64,000 bases of DNA from Sporosarcina jiandibaonis (GCF_013184495.1 NZ_JAAOIY010000002.1:124001-188000), one strand, 5' to 3'; counted from the first letter of the stretch, positions 17,255 to 25,871 are shown. Notes: a model not told the origin generated them from the letters alone. Program-made: numbers and translations.

Positions 17255-17380
17255 ATGAAGCTCGGCAATGAACGCGAGGGGCTGGCGGCTCAAATGGACG
17301 CGGTGCATAGTGTTGATTTGCTAGTAGCAGCCTACGAAAAAATGCTGAAAAAACCGAACAATGATATACTAGTGATAGAA
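17255..17380 (+). pseudogene. Decayed copy of the glcF 3' end (right junction of the gvp island)
   Basis: About 88% identical by eye to 9136-9259. It reads MKLGNEREGLAAQMDAV, then a 2-nt insertion shifts the frame within the AYEN region. There is no ribosome binding site or upstream remainder. It lies 30 nt before the aminotransferase gene, where an intact glcF end would sit in an uninterrupted glycolate operon. Confidence 0.85.
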
Positions 17381-17410
17381 CAATAGTATTCATTTTGGAG
17401 GGCGGATAAT

Positions 17411-18577
17411 ATGCGTAACGAAGAAATGCTACTCATTCCTGGACCAACACCGGTCGTCGATTCAATTTATGATGCAATGGCACAGGAAACACGAAGCCAC
17501 ACGGACGGAAGATTCACCGCGATTTACAAAGAGGCCATCGACATGACCCGAGAAATGTTCCGAACAGACGGGGAAGTATTTGTCGTATCGGGATCAGGAA
17601 CGCTCGCGATGGAAATGGCACTCGTCAACACTGTTACCGCAGGAGAAAAGTTATTAGTCATCAGCCAAGGCTATTTTGGCGACCGCTTCATTAAACTAGG
17701 CGAAGCGTTCGGCATCGACGTTGAAGTGCTTCAATCCGAATGGGGCAAGCAAGTAACACCTGGCGAAGTCGAAGCCAAGCTCGCTACCGATAAATTTAAA
17801 GCTGTAACAATAACACACGCGGACACTTCCACAGGAGTTGTCGCCGATTTAGACGCGCTCGTGCCGGTCATCAAAAAGCACGGCGCACTCATCATATTGG
17901 ACGGCGTTGTTGCAACCGCAGCGATTGAAGAAGATATGAGCAAAGAATACGGCAATCCTGACTATAAAATCGACGTTATTTTAACAGGTTCACAAAAAGC
18001 AATTGGGGTGCCACCAGGTCTTGCAATCGTCGCTTTCAATAAAACCGCATTAGCAGCGCGCGAAAAAATTGAACGCGTACCGGCTTATTATGCTGACATC
18101 TATAACTGGATTCCGATAATGAACGACCCGAGCAAATATTTCGCGACCCCACCGGTGAACTTGATTTACGCTTACCACGAAGGTATGCGAATGGTTCTGG
18201 ATGAAGGTCTAGAAAAACGTTATATACGCCATGAAGCTTACGGAAAAGCAGTACGCGCGGGACTTGCCGAATACGGCATGAAAGCGTTGGCAGAAGAAGA
18301 TGTCGCCGCAGCAACATTAAGTTGTATTCTGTATCCAGAAGGTGTGGACGACGCAACATTCCGTGACGAAATGGCGAAAAAAGGCGTCATCCTCGCTGGA
18401 TCGCTCGCACATTTAGGCGGGAAAGCTTTCCGAATCGGGCATATGGGGAATACGACTGCGGAAATGCTGGAGAAAGCGGTTGAGCTGATCGGCGTGACGT
18501 TGAATGAAATGGGTCATGTTGTTGATTTGGAGAAGGCTGTAGTGAGATTTAGAGCGCAATTGGAAGTACCAGTATAA
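17411..18577 (+). CDS. Alanine-glyoxylate / serine-glyoxylate aminotransferase family protein
   Basis: A 388-residue class V PLP aminotransferase. LLIPGPTPV opens the chain. The PLP lysine is in GSQKAIGVPPGL at about 195, and HADTSTGV and ILDGVVA mark the cofactor site. The likely role is amination of glyoxylate (the product of GlcDF) to glycine with alanine or serine as donor, which explains its original place behind glcF. GGAGGG precedes the ATG. A terminator follows. The neighbouring glcF fragment and the duplicate terminator at 9.7 kb show that this segment was once duplicated. Confidence 0.9.
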   Translation: MRNEEMLLIPGPTPVVDSIYDAMAQETRSHTDGRFTAIYKEAIDMTREMFRTDGEVFVVSGSGTLAMEMALVNTVTAGEKLLVISQGYFGDRFIKLGEAFGIDVEVLQSEWGKQVTPGEVEAKLATDKFKAVTITHADTSTGVVADLDALVPVIKKHGALIILDGVVATAAIEEDMSKEYGNPDYKIDVILTGSQKAIGVPPGLAIVAFNKTALAAREKIERVPAYYADIYNWIPIMNDPSKYFATPPVNLIYAYHEGMRMVLDEGLEKRYIRHEAYGKAVRAGLAEYGMKALAEEDVAAATLSCILYPEGVDDATFRDEMAKKGVILAGSLAHLGGKAFRIGHMGNTTAEMLEKAVELIGVTLNEMGHVVDLEKAVVRFRAQLEVPV

Positions 18578-18649
18578 ACGACTGACTTTTATTCGAATAA
18601 AACATTGGAGCCCAAATTCGTTTAGGAATTGGGCTCTTTTAAATACCTG
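18556..18649 (+). terminator. Aminotransferase 3' end and terminator (right copy of second repeat)
   Basis: The hairpin GAGCCCAAATT...AATTGGGCTC with TTTT lies at about 18608-18640 and ends the aminotransferase unit. The surrounding 94 bp match 9646-9739 without gaps. Confidence 0.85.
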
Positions 18650-18692
18650 CATATTTAGCTTCTTCAATGTTTTACCAGATGAAATAACCGTT

Positions 18693-18911
18693 CTATAATT
18701 TTGATTGTATATAAACGCCGAATTCAAAAAACACCCAATCCAGAGGATGAGCGTTTTTTTTAATTATATGAGTAGTGTTGTTCTCTCTAGAGATCTCAAT
18801 AGACAACTTATCCTTTTGCACCTTTCCATTACCATACGCAGTTATCCACCCACCCCCTATTGCTCCAAATAATGTGAATAAACCTGTAATTATCGGCACC
18901 CATGTATCCAT
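18693..18911 (-). CDS. Small membrane protein, function unknown
   Basis: A 72-residue product with one N-terminal transmembrane segment (WVPIITGLFTLFGAIGGGWI) and a hydrophilic remainder. GGGAAGG lies about 12 nt before the ATG, somewhat far. It resembles short single-span proteins common near mobile or regulatory regions, but I cannot name a family. It could be a truncated remnant. The rest of the space from 18650 to 19127 shows no other gene. Confidence 0.4.
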   Translation of the reverse strand: MDTWVPIITGLFTLFGAIGGGWITAYGNGKVQKDKLSIEISRENNTTHIIKKNAHPLDWVFFEFGVYIQSKL

Positions 18912-19127
18912 ATACTATAACTGCCTTCCCATTTTATTGTATCAAACATATGGAATACATAGAGGTTGTGAATTAGACTTCAGTTCATAATCAAGGGTCT
19001 GCATCAGTCAATCTGGCCCAAACACTAAATAGACGCGATGCCCCTTTTTAATCCTCTAATCCTTTTACCTATACAAGTCTGCTTCGATTTACATAGAATA
19101 CATTAGTTTGCTAAGGAGGTGAAAATT

Positions 19128-19562
19128 TTGGAGAAATTTATCGCAAAGCTAAGAGGTAAAAACGAAGTACCTCCCGTAAATACAGAAGCTTTTGGAGTGG
19201 CTAAATTTATTTCTAACAAGCATTGTACAACAATTAAATTCCATCTAGAAGTCAACGATATTGAAAATTTCGTTCAAGCACATATTCACTTTGGCGCTCG
19301 TGGTGTAAATGGACCCGTCCTCGTTTTCCTATTTGGGGCTGATTTAATGACTTTAGAAGAACAAAATGGGATAAGCACTCGTCGGGGAATAATTACTGGA
19401 ATCATTACAGATAAGGATATCGTCGAAAATAACGTAGGTGTAGATGATGTCAGTGACTTACTAGAACTTATGCAAAAAGAACTTACGTATGTAAACGCTC
19501 ACACTGAACAAAATCCTGATGGAGAAATTAGGGGGCAAATTATTCCTGTCTATATGCACTAA
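19128..19562 (+). CDS. CHRD domain protein
   Basis: A 144-residue protein consisting of a single CHRD domain. GKNEVPPVNTEAFGVAKF opens the domain, VQAHIHFGARGVNGPVLVFL is the central signature, and YVNAHTEQNPDGEIRGQI closes it. CHRD domains occur in chordin and many bacterial proteins of unclear role. No signal peptide is seen, so it appears cytosolic, unlike many relatives. The TTG at 19128 lies 7 nt after a perfect AAGGAGGT. It stands alone between unrelated genes. Confidence 0.85.
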   Translation: MEKFIAKLRGKNEVPPVNTEAFGVAKFISNKHCTTIKFHLEVNDIENFVQAHIHFGARGVNGPVLVFLFGADLMTLEEQNGISTRRGIITGIITDKDIVENNVGVDDVSDLLELMQKELTYVNAHTEQNPDGEIRGQIIPVYMH

Positions 19563-19733
19563 GGTAATAAATACTGCCTCAAAGATATAATCGAATGCCA
19601 TAGATAAAAGATTTAGGGAAACTGAAAAACTTCGTTGGAGACTGTTCTAGAATCTGGATATACATCTTTTGCTCAAGGATGATATTATAAAGAATTCGAG
19701 GGGCTTTCAGTTAAATATACTAATTAGCCCCCT

Positions 19734-19758
19734 AGGACTAAAAAATCTTTTTAGTCCT
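19734..19758. terminator. Bidirectional terminator between convergent genes
   Basis: AGGACTAAAAA / TTTTTAGTCCT with a 3-nt loop serves the CHRD gene on the plus strand and overlaps the 3' end of the phosphatase-like gene on the minus strand. Confidence 0.7.
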
Positions 19759-21325
19759 TCAATAGTTGTATAATCCAAGGATACAAATCAACAACTCTCA
19801 TATGCTTTGGCTCCTTTTCTGTCCCCGTGACAATCATTGGAATCAATGAATCCTGCTTGTGAATGGACCCATGTGCCGCGCCTCCTGGATGGACTGGCGT
19901 TCCTTCGCCCGCAAATTCAAAACCGGGCTTTGCATCAACGATAATATAATTTCCGGGATGGGAATGTAAGGAAGTATACAATCGTGCCAGTGCATCCGGG
20001 TAGGTACCATATTCGACATTATGATTGTTTACTGAAAGATCTAAAACAGCATGTTCACCTTTTAATGACCATGACTGACCGTATTTATCCTTATAGTCTC
20101 CGTTACGGCGGAATATTATTTTTTCTTTATAGCCACTTGCTGCTACATGCACATCTGAACCACTTTTCCAGGCAACCAGATTCATTCGATCATCTTGCTG
20201 AAGATGGACTGCGATTTCTTCAAGTGCTATATTTTGATCTAAATTATAGATGAAAGCCATCCTTTCATTATATGCTAAGACGATTTGGTCATTATTTTTT
20301 ACTGGTTCTGTGATTTTGTGTACTTTATAAGAGTCTAAAATCTCATTTAAATGGATTAATGATTTACCTTTTTCTTCCCCGACATTTGCTTGTCCGCTGT
20401 CTCCCATTACAATCCAAATAGCGGAATTGAGTGCCTCGTCCCAAGATTCGTAAGCACTGAATATTTCCTGAAGCTGCTTATCTGTTTTTTCGATGGCATC
20501 AATATGATCCATAGGACCGTTTTTATGAATACTTTGGTCGAGATCTGGAAAATAGGTGATTGTAAAAGCAGGAAGCTTTCCATTTTGAATTAAATATTTT
20601 AATTCCTGAGCAGCAAATTTGTCATTAAATCCGAACTTTTCCCATGGTTGGGTGTTTTGATTGTTTTTCGGGCTAAACTGTGCCAATACACCATAGGAAA
20701 ATAACAATGGCGTTTCAATTTGCAAGCTTTCGGGCAGCATGTCCAGCTTCGATAACGCTTTCGGCATGTTTAATGTCTTTTTTTCGTTTCCCCGGTAGAC
20801 AAGTGCATTAATGGAGGCACTTTGCAAGCCTTTCACCGCTAATTCTTCATGTATCGTTTTTACGTCACGGCTTAAATGGGAGTGATTTAAATGATACAGA
20901 TTGTCTTCAATCACATTTTTTAATCCTAATTTAAACACTTCTTCTTTTGCGCTTCCATAATTCACGAGCCGCTTTTCTTTTTGGTCGTACCAAACAAGAC
21001 CTGGAACTCGATGCTTATCCGAATAGGTTCCGGTTAGAAGGGAGCTGTCGATTGTTACTGACATCGTTGGATAACTGCTGATAACGTTTGGGTAATAACG
21101 ACCTTGTTCGATTAAATATTTAAAAGCTGGCGCACGTCCTTCTTTGATCGCCTGCTGGAGAGGCTTATCCATTAAGGAGTCAATTATTAATAGAATGATG
21201 GGATTCTCTGATTGTGTGACATTTTTTTGTTCTAAAGATTGATTTGGAGGTTTCATGCCTCTTCTCAAAAAGATGATTGCAAACACAATGATGATGAGGG
21301 TTAAAATATATGACATTTTTTTCAT
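19751..21325 (-). CDS. Alkaline phosphatase superfamily protein (phosphodiesterase/pyrophosphatase type), membrane-anchored
   Basis: A 524-residue protein with an uncleaved-type N-terminal anchor (ILTLIIIVFAIIFL) followed by an extracellular alkaline-phosphatase-superfamily domain. The metal ligands can be followed: IDSLMD near 48-53, the nucleophile region YPTMSVTIDSSLLTG at about 85-99, FPDLDQSIHKNGP near 265, VMGDSGQ near 308, and the late HPGGAAHGS near 482. It is related to type I phosphodiesterase/nucleotide pyrophosphatase and phosphoglycerol transferase-like enzymes; the substrate is unknown. AAGGAAAGG precedes the ATG. Confidence 0.8.
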   Translation of the reverse strand: MKKMSYILTLIIIVFAIIFLRRGMKPPNQSLEQKNVTQSENPIILLIIDSLMDKPLQQAIKEGRAPAFKYLIEQGRYYPNVISSYPTMSVTIDSSLLTGTYSDKHRVPGLVWYDQKEKRLVNYGSAKEEVFKLGLKNVIEDNLYHLNHSHLSRDVKTIHEELAVKGLQSASINALVYRGNEKKTLNMPKALSKLDMLPESLQIETPLLFSYGVLAQFSPKNNQNTQPWEKFGFNDKFAAQELKYLIQNGKLPAFTITYFPDLDQSIHKNGPMDHIDAIEKTDKQLQEIFSAYESWDEALNSAIWIVMGDSGQANVGEEKGKSLIHLNEILDSYKVHKITEPVKNNDQIVLAYNERMAFIYNLDQNIALEEIAVHLQQDDRMNLVAWKSGSDVHVAASGYKEKIIFRRNGDYKDKYGQSWSLKGEHAVLDLSVNNHNVEYGTYPDALARLYTSLHSHPGNYIIVDAKPGFEFAGEGTPVHPGGAAHGSIHKQDSLIPMIVTGTEKEPKHMRVVDLYPWIIQLLKD

Positions 21326-21518
21326 CCTTTAACCTTTCCTTTTCTTCAGAATATTTATCTTGTCATGAATAGCATACCTTTCATATTTGATTCTATTCTA
21401 TTCAAAATCACTATTTAGATTAATGATCCTTGATAACCATATAAGAAATTAAATGTATTGAAACGATAATAATGAGAAAAATGAGTGTATAAAGGCTATT
21501 TATTAAGGAGAATAACTT

Positions 21519-22250
21519 TTGGAGATCAAAGTAATGACTTTTAATATTCATCATGGCAAGGGATTGGATAAACAAGCCAATCTCTCCAGAATTGCTGAAG
21601 TTATCGATATATGTAATGCTGATATCATCGGTCTTAACGAGGTTGACAGGCACTTTTCCAAGCGCAGTCTTTATGAGGATCAGGCCGATTGGCTTGCAAA
21701 TCAATTAAAAATGGATTATGCCTTCAGCCCATCTATTTCAAAACAATCAAAGTCATTAAAAGAGGTACGACAATATGGAAATGCTCTTTTATCTACATTC
21801 CCAATTCTTATAAAGAAAACGCACCAAATCAATGAAGTATCAGGGATAATCGAAGGAAGGTCTTTGTTAGATGCCACCATTCAGATAAACAAACAACCCA
21901 TTCAAATAAATGTTACACACCTTAGTCTTAATCCCTTTCTTCACAGGAAGCAAACAGATTTTATAGTAAATCATCACCATAAGAATTCCAATCCAGTTAT
22001 TTTAATGGGGGATTTGAATATGAGACCGGGATCTAAAGGATGGAATAAATTAGCTGAAGAGTTTCAAGATGCATGGCATTTGAAAGGAAAAGATGCAGGT
22101 TGCACTTATCCATCACATCGCCCAAGAGCGAGGCTGGATTATATCTTCGCCAGTCAAGATTTTAGAGTAGTCGATGCCAGTATTGTAACAAAAATACCGA
22201 ACGCTTCCGATCATTTGCCGGTAATCGCAACACTATATTACAAAAATTAA
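21519..22250 (+). CDS. Endonuclease/exonuclease/phosphatase family protein
   Basis: A 243-residue EEP-fold metal-dependent hydrolase. TFNIHHGKG at about 7-15, the metal-binding Glu in GLNEVDRHF at about 37, VILMGDLNMRPG at about 164-175 and the closing SDHLPVIATL (Asp-His pair) are all present. Substrates in this superfamily range from DNA to phospholipids. With no signal peptide this one is probably cytosolic. The TTG start lies 8 nt after AAGGAG. A strong terminator follows. Confidence 0.88.
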   Translation: MEIKVMTFNIHHGKGLDKQANLSRIAEVIDICNADIIGLNEVDRHFSKRSLYEDQADWLANQLKMDYAFSPSISKQSKSLKEVRQYGNALLSTFPILIKKTHQINEVSGIIEGRSLLDATIQINKQPIQINVTHLSLNPFLHRKQTDFIVNHHHKNSNPVILMGDLNMRPGSKGWNKLAEEFQDAWHLKGKDAGCTYPSHRPRARLDYIFASQDFRVVDASIVTKIPNASDHLPVIATLYYKN

Positions 22251-22273
22251 GTGTGTTACCACCATATGTAAAC

Positions 22274-22320
22274 GACAGTTAGCTAAGAATGATCATCCAT
22301 ACCATAGCTAACTGTCAGTG
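22274..22320. terminator. Terminator between convergent genes
   Basis: The 12-bp perfect stem GACAGTTAGCTA / TAGCTAACTGTC lies between the EEP gene and the small minus-strand gene. Confidence 0.75.
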
Positions 22321-22362
22321 TTTCATCGCTAAATTTTATTGGGAACATGTTCCGACTGTAGA

Positions 22363-22518
22363 TTACTGTTGCTGGTTAGTTGTGCCTTGATTGCCCATGT
22401 TAGATAACTGCGGAATCATATTTTGTAATTGTCCGCCACGCCCGGTCATCAGGCTATAGGCAGCAGCGCCAATTCCAATGGCTGCAACAATTGGTAATAC
22501 CTGAATGTTATTTTTCAT
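22363..22518 (-). CDS. Small membrane protein with Gln-rich tail
   Basis: A 51-residue product beginning MKNNIQVLPIVAAIGIGAAAYSLMTGRGG, i.e. one glycine/alanine-rich transmembrane segment, then a short Asn/Gln-rich tail. AAAGGTGGAG lies 5 nt before the ATG at 22518, better than an in-frame ATG at 22560. It resembles the short glycine-alanine membrane proteins common in Bacillaceae (DUF3918-like), but I cannot assign it firmly. Confidence 0.65.
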   Translation of the reverse strand: MKNNIQVLPIVAAIGIGAAAYSLMTGRGGQLQNMIPQLSNMGNQGTTNQQQ

Positions 22519-22830
22519 TTTTACTCCACCTTTCTGTAGACTGTTTTTTTTCTTAATCATTTATAGCTTGTGTATTACTTTTTCAAATAATCAAGTGATT
22601 TTTTTCCATTGATCTGCCTTCGCTGGAATTGCTGATTTAAACTCCATACTTTTGAAAAAGCGCAACTTTTGACAGAATGGAAGAAGGATTCGATTGATTA
22701 TCGCTGATTGTTTCCATTATTGTCGTTATATATATCGGACGATTGATGAAGTCTGGAGAAAAGTACAGTGAGAATGGCATGCGTATGACCGCAAGAAATG
22801 TAAAAGAATGCGACACGTTTATATAAACGT
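22519..22830. other. Gene-free stretch with degenerate reading frames
   Basis: No intact gene is seen. A plus-strand frame at about 22700-22818 reads as a hydrophobic segment followed by GRLMKSGEKYSENGMRMTAR, with no start codon and no ribosome binding site. It runs into the transposase-like remnant in another frame. It is probably decayed sequence. Confidence 0.4.
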
Positions 22831-22989
22831 AGTGAAAAGCTGACGAAGAAAAATCGTTGGTACTTGGATCGATATTTAGGAATATCTGAAGAATTGAGCA
22901 AAACATATGAACTGAAAGAGGCCTGCTGTGAATGGTTTGACTGGGCTAAATCGACAGGGGACTATTACAACAGAAAACCCTCCAATTAA
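22831..22989 (+). pseudogene. Transposase-like C-terminal remnant (possibly ISL3 family)
   Basis: The frame reads SEKLTKKNRWYLDRYLGI then SEELSKTYELKEACCEWFDW to a TAA stop. The layout 'KKNRWYL ... YELKE ... WFDWA' resembles the C-terminus of ISL3-type (IS204/IS1001) transposases. No start, no N-terminal part and no clear terminal inverted repeats are visible. The family name is tentative. Confidence 0.45.
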
Positions 22990-23078
22990 CAGCTCTAAAA
23001 CTTCTTCTTCTTCTTCTTCTAGTGGCATAAGAAACCCCTCTTTCACTCCGTTAGATTAATTAGATTTTTATACTACTC

Positions 23079-23783
23079 TCATAACTTCCTTGTTTTTTCT
23101 CCTGACTTAATAATAATTGTGATATCACTTGCTTGGCCCCATTCTATGTGGTTTTTCATCTGCGACACATCAATATCTTTCTTGATTACTATTCGTTTAC
23201 GTTCCTTCCCTTTTAAAGTGACCACATATAGTGCATCGTTGTTCATGAGCGATAACATTGGTAAATCATCTTCGCCGGGATAGTGTTCATAAAATTCAAC
23301 AGTGAATTGGGTATTTCCTTTATTATAATTTTCGAAAAGAAGTTCACATACTCCATGCAGCGTTGTCTCATTTTTCATTTCAAAATTACAATTACTTTCA
23401 TCGCTTTGATAGGAAATTGCATAAATGCCAGTTGCAACGGTTTTTTGATATGTACTGGCTATGAAAGGAGGAATAAAAATCGCTATCATAATAGCAAGAA
23501 ATTGAAATCGAACATGATACTTCCTCAATGATTTCCCCAATAAAGATAGGCTTGCAATTAGTAACAATAACGATGCTAAACCAACGTAATGAAAACCATT
23601 TACTGTTCTAATAGGTATATTTAATGCCGTAACAACTGTTTCGCCATAAGGATTTTTATGTGGGAAAGGAAAATTTAACACCATAGATATAATAAAAGGA
23701 ACTAGAGCAATATAGATAAATTTCCTATCTTTCATGAAGGTATCATCGTTGTACGTTTTATATAGCATTGGTTTATTTCTCAA
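23079..23783 (-). CDS. Membrane protein, function unknown
   Basis: About 234 residues with three predicted membrane segments (near 23-40, 70-85 and 93-110) and a C-terminal domain of about 120 residues rich in beta-type sequence, probably outside the membrane. The C-terminal part contains MKNETTLHGVCELLFEN and ends in a basic tail. I do not recognise a family. AGGGGGG precedes two adjacent TTG codons; the second (23783) has the better spacing. Two further small membrane protein genes lie upstream on the same strand. Confidence 0.65.
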   Translation of the reverse strand: MRNKPMLYKTYNDDTFMKDRKFIYIALVPFIISMVLNFPFPHKNPYGETVVTALNIPIRTVNGFHYVGLASLLLLIASLSLLGKSLRKYHVRFQFLAIMIAIFIPPFIASTYQKTVATGIYAISYQSDESNCNFEMKNETTLHGVCELLFENYNKGNTQFTVEFYEHYPGEDDLPMLSLMNNDALYVVTLKGKERKRIVIKKDIDVSQMKNHIEWGQASDITIIIKSGEKTRKL

Positions 23784-23895
23784 CAATGTCCCCCCTGTTC
23801 CTAAAACTATGCTGTAGGTTGAATAAATTAATTAATAGATACTTGAATAAGCTCAACACTAGTTAGTGTTTCTCGATAAATTTCGGCAAAGGAGA

Positions 23896-24105
23896 TCAAA
23901 GTATTCCATCAAATATTTTTTGATAAAAGAAGGGCAAGATCGAACCTACGAGTAAACCTGCTAAGAATGAAGCAGTTACTAAAAGCCTGAATTTACGAAG
24001 CGATAATTCTCTTCTTTTATATGCGATATTGAAGACTTTAATCAGAGAATAAACTGTCATAAATATTATTATAGCTGAGAATATGCTAATCAAAATCCAC
24101 TCCAT
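23896..24105 (-). CDS. Small two-span membrane protein
   Basis: A 69-residue product with two hydrophobic segments (WILISIFSAIIIFMTVYSLI and LLVTASFLAGLLVGSILPFF) joined by a basic loop YKRRELSLRKFR. AAAGGAG lies 7 nt before the ATG. Function unknown. It sits in tandem with two other membrane protein genes on the same strand but with wide spacing. Confidence 0.6.
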   Translation of the reverse strand: MEWILISIFSAIIIFMTVYSLIKVFNIAYKRRELSLRKFRLLVTASFLAGLLVGSILPFFYQKIFDGIL

Positions 24106-24191
24106 TATGAAACTCCTTTCATCGATTAGTTTTTCAAGTAAACCTTGTTGAACTATCCTGCTCCGTTAGTTGAATATACTCAAACTAGTAG

Positions 24192-24404
24192 TTAATTTTT
24201 CTTCCTTAAAATAAATGATTCTCGAATAAAAGCCCCAGTTGCTCCAGACAGAAAGATTATAACTACTAAGTTAATAACTCTTATGAATGTATGTGGCGTA
24301 TAAATAACTTGATAGCATTGATAAATTGTAAATAAGGCGTAAATAACTGACATAGTTATTAAAAATTTAGGCGTTGCTTCTCTTCGTTTCTTTATTATGA
24401 TCAA
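24192..24404 (-). CDS. Small membrane protein, function unknown
   Basis: A 70-residue product with a basic N-terminus (KKRREATPK) and two hydrophobic segments. The start is a TTG with AAGGGC 7 nt upstream, so the start is uncertain. Same orientation and style as the two genes that follow it. Confidence 0.5.
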   Translation of the reverse strand: MIIIKKRREATPKFLITMSVIYALFTIYQCYQVIYTPHTFIRVINLVVIIFLSGATGAFIRESFILRKKN

Positions 24405-24553
24405 CCCTTACGCCCTTCTGTCAGTAGAATTCAACGTTTGTTTAAGATAAACCTTCTTAATTCTATAAATTTATCCTAAGTCGAGATTGGTGTAGTTTTA
24501 TTTATTTACGAAGTGGTCTTACCCTGATGTTGTTTCGCGCAATCTCATATAAC

Positions 24554-24646
24554 GTCCGCTCAATCGGATAAAAACAACGATTATGTCCTCCCAATCGGTT
24601 AAAACCGGCAATAATCTCCGCCCAATTTATGAATTACGCGTAATCG
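24554..24646. repeat. Three degenerate 31-bp tandem units in a gene-free region
   Basis: Units begin at 24554, 24585 and 24616, each opening with (G/C)TCC(G/T)C(T/C)CAAT and continuing CGG(A/T)TAAAA in the first two. Further partial TCCCGCCCAATT copies occur to about 24690. The stretch 24405-24800 otherwise holds no gene; the 5' leader of the Rieske oxygenase gene is within it. Confidence 0.6.
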
Positions 24647-24800
24647 CTCTCGAAGTCCTCCCATCCTCCAACGCTCCCGCCCAATTAAGAAAAAGTAATA
24701 ACTTTAAAACACATTATTACAAGAATAATTTCATACAGTGACAGAACATCGCAGTTATACATTTAATTAATTCCAACTAACTAAAGGGGTGTTCCTATCA

Positions 24801-25871
24801 ATGGGAAATGAAGTTCTAGTCAGCGAAAAACTTAGCGAAGCGCACACTTTACCATCATGGCTTTATACAGACCCTGACGTCTTAGAGGTAGAGCGAACTG
24901 AAATATTCGCCAAGTCCTGGCAGTATGTGGGACATGTTAGTGAATTTAAAAAAGCGGGCGATTATATCACAACTGAAATCGTTGGAAAGCCGATTTTTGT
25001 GACATTAGGAAATGATGGGGAAATGCGTGCCTTTTATAACGTATGCAGTCATCGGGCTGCAAAACTAGTTGAAGGAGAAGGGAATAAAAGAATCATAACT
25101 TGCCCGTATCATGCGTGGTCTTACCGATTGGATGGCTCGCTTAATCGAGCTCCGAATATGCAAGGCGTCGAGAGCTTCAACGCGCAAGACTTTTGCTTGC
25201 ATGACGTCCGATTAGAGCTATTCGAGTCGTTTATTTTTGTCAATCTCGATCCGCATGCAGAACCGATGACAAAACTGTATGGCGGTTTATTTGAACATGT
25301 GAAGAACGATAATTTGGAACGATTTAAAAAAGTTCGGGTGAAGGAAACGATTTGCCATTCGAATTGGAAAGTAGGAATCGATAATTACTTGGAATGTGAT
25401 CATTGCCCGCTCGTCCATAAATCACTCGTATCCAAAGTGGATATGGGACAGTATGAATCGGCTCTTTACGACAATTACGTTTATCAAGAAACCCCGCTCA
25501 AAGGCGAGACAAGCGATTTTGAAATGGGTCAAGGGGGGAGGTACTACTGGCTTTACCCGAATATGTGGTTCTCATTTGATCCCGGACCGCCAAATGTATC
25601 TATTCACCAGTCGATACCGATTGATCATAAAACAACCAAATACGTTTATACGACATTTTTTATGAACGATAACATTTCGAATGAAGAGGAAGAACTGATG
25701 GCCGTCGATGAAGATGTACGAAAAGAAGACAAAGAGATTTGTGAAGTCGTTCAAAAGGGGATAGAAACGGGTGTGTACAAACGAGGAAGGTTTTCTTTGA
25801 CTGAAAACTGTGTCCACCATTTTCATTTACTCATGCAAAAAAGATTGAAACACCTTTTGCCATTGAAATAA
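24801..25871 (+). CDS. Rieske non-haem iron oxygenase, alpha subunit
   Basis: A 356-residue aromatic-ring-hydroxylating-type oxygenase. The Rieske centre is CSHRAAKL (CxH) at about 83-90 and CPYHAWSY (CxxH) at about 103-110. The mononuclear iron motif is in DNYLECDHCPLVH at about 195-207. Relatives include choline, carnitine and glycine-betaine monooxygenases and demethylases. AAGGGGTG precedes the ATG at 24801. The next gene is an amino acid permease, which suggests a quaternary-amine or amino-acid-like substrate. No ferredoxin reductase gene is in the window, so electrons must come from elsewhere. Confidence 0.88.
   Translation: MGNEVLVSEKLSEAHTLPSWLYTDPDVLEVERTEIFAKSWQYVGHVSEFKKAGDYITTEIVGKPIFVTLGNDGEMRAFYNVCSHRAAKLVEGEGNKRIITCPYHAWSYRLDGSLNRAPNMQGVESFNAQDFCLHDVRLELFESFIFVNLDPHAEPMTKLYGGLFEHVKNDNLERFKKVRVKETICHSNWKVGIDNYLECDHCPLVHKSLVSKVDMGQYESALYDNYVYQETPLKGETSDFEMGQGGRYYWLYPNMWFSFDPGPPNVSIHQSIPIDHKTTKYVYTTFFMNDNISNEEEELMAVDEDVRKEDKEICEVVQKGIETGVYKRGRFSLTENCVHHFHLLMQKRLKHLLPLK

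Noticed and set aside
21420-21704. Minus-strand 94-residue hydrophobic frame
   Set aside because: Overlaps the start of the EEP-family gene; no ribosome binding site; probably a chance frame in AT-rich leader sequence.
22999-23018. CTT trinucleotide microsatellite as a phase-variable switch
   Set aside because: A triplet repeat in a coding-like frame would not shift the frame, and no intact gene follows.
24554-24690. A short CRISPR-like array
   Set aside because: Units are degenerate, adjacent without distinct spacers, and no cas genes are near.
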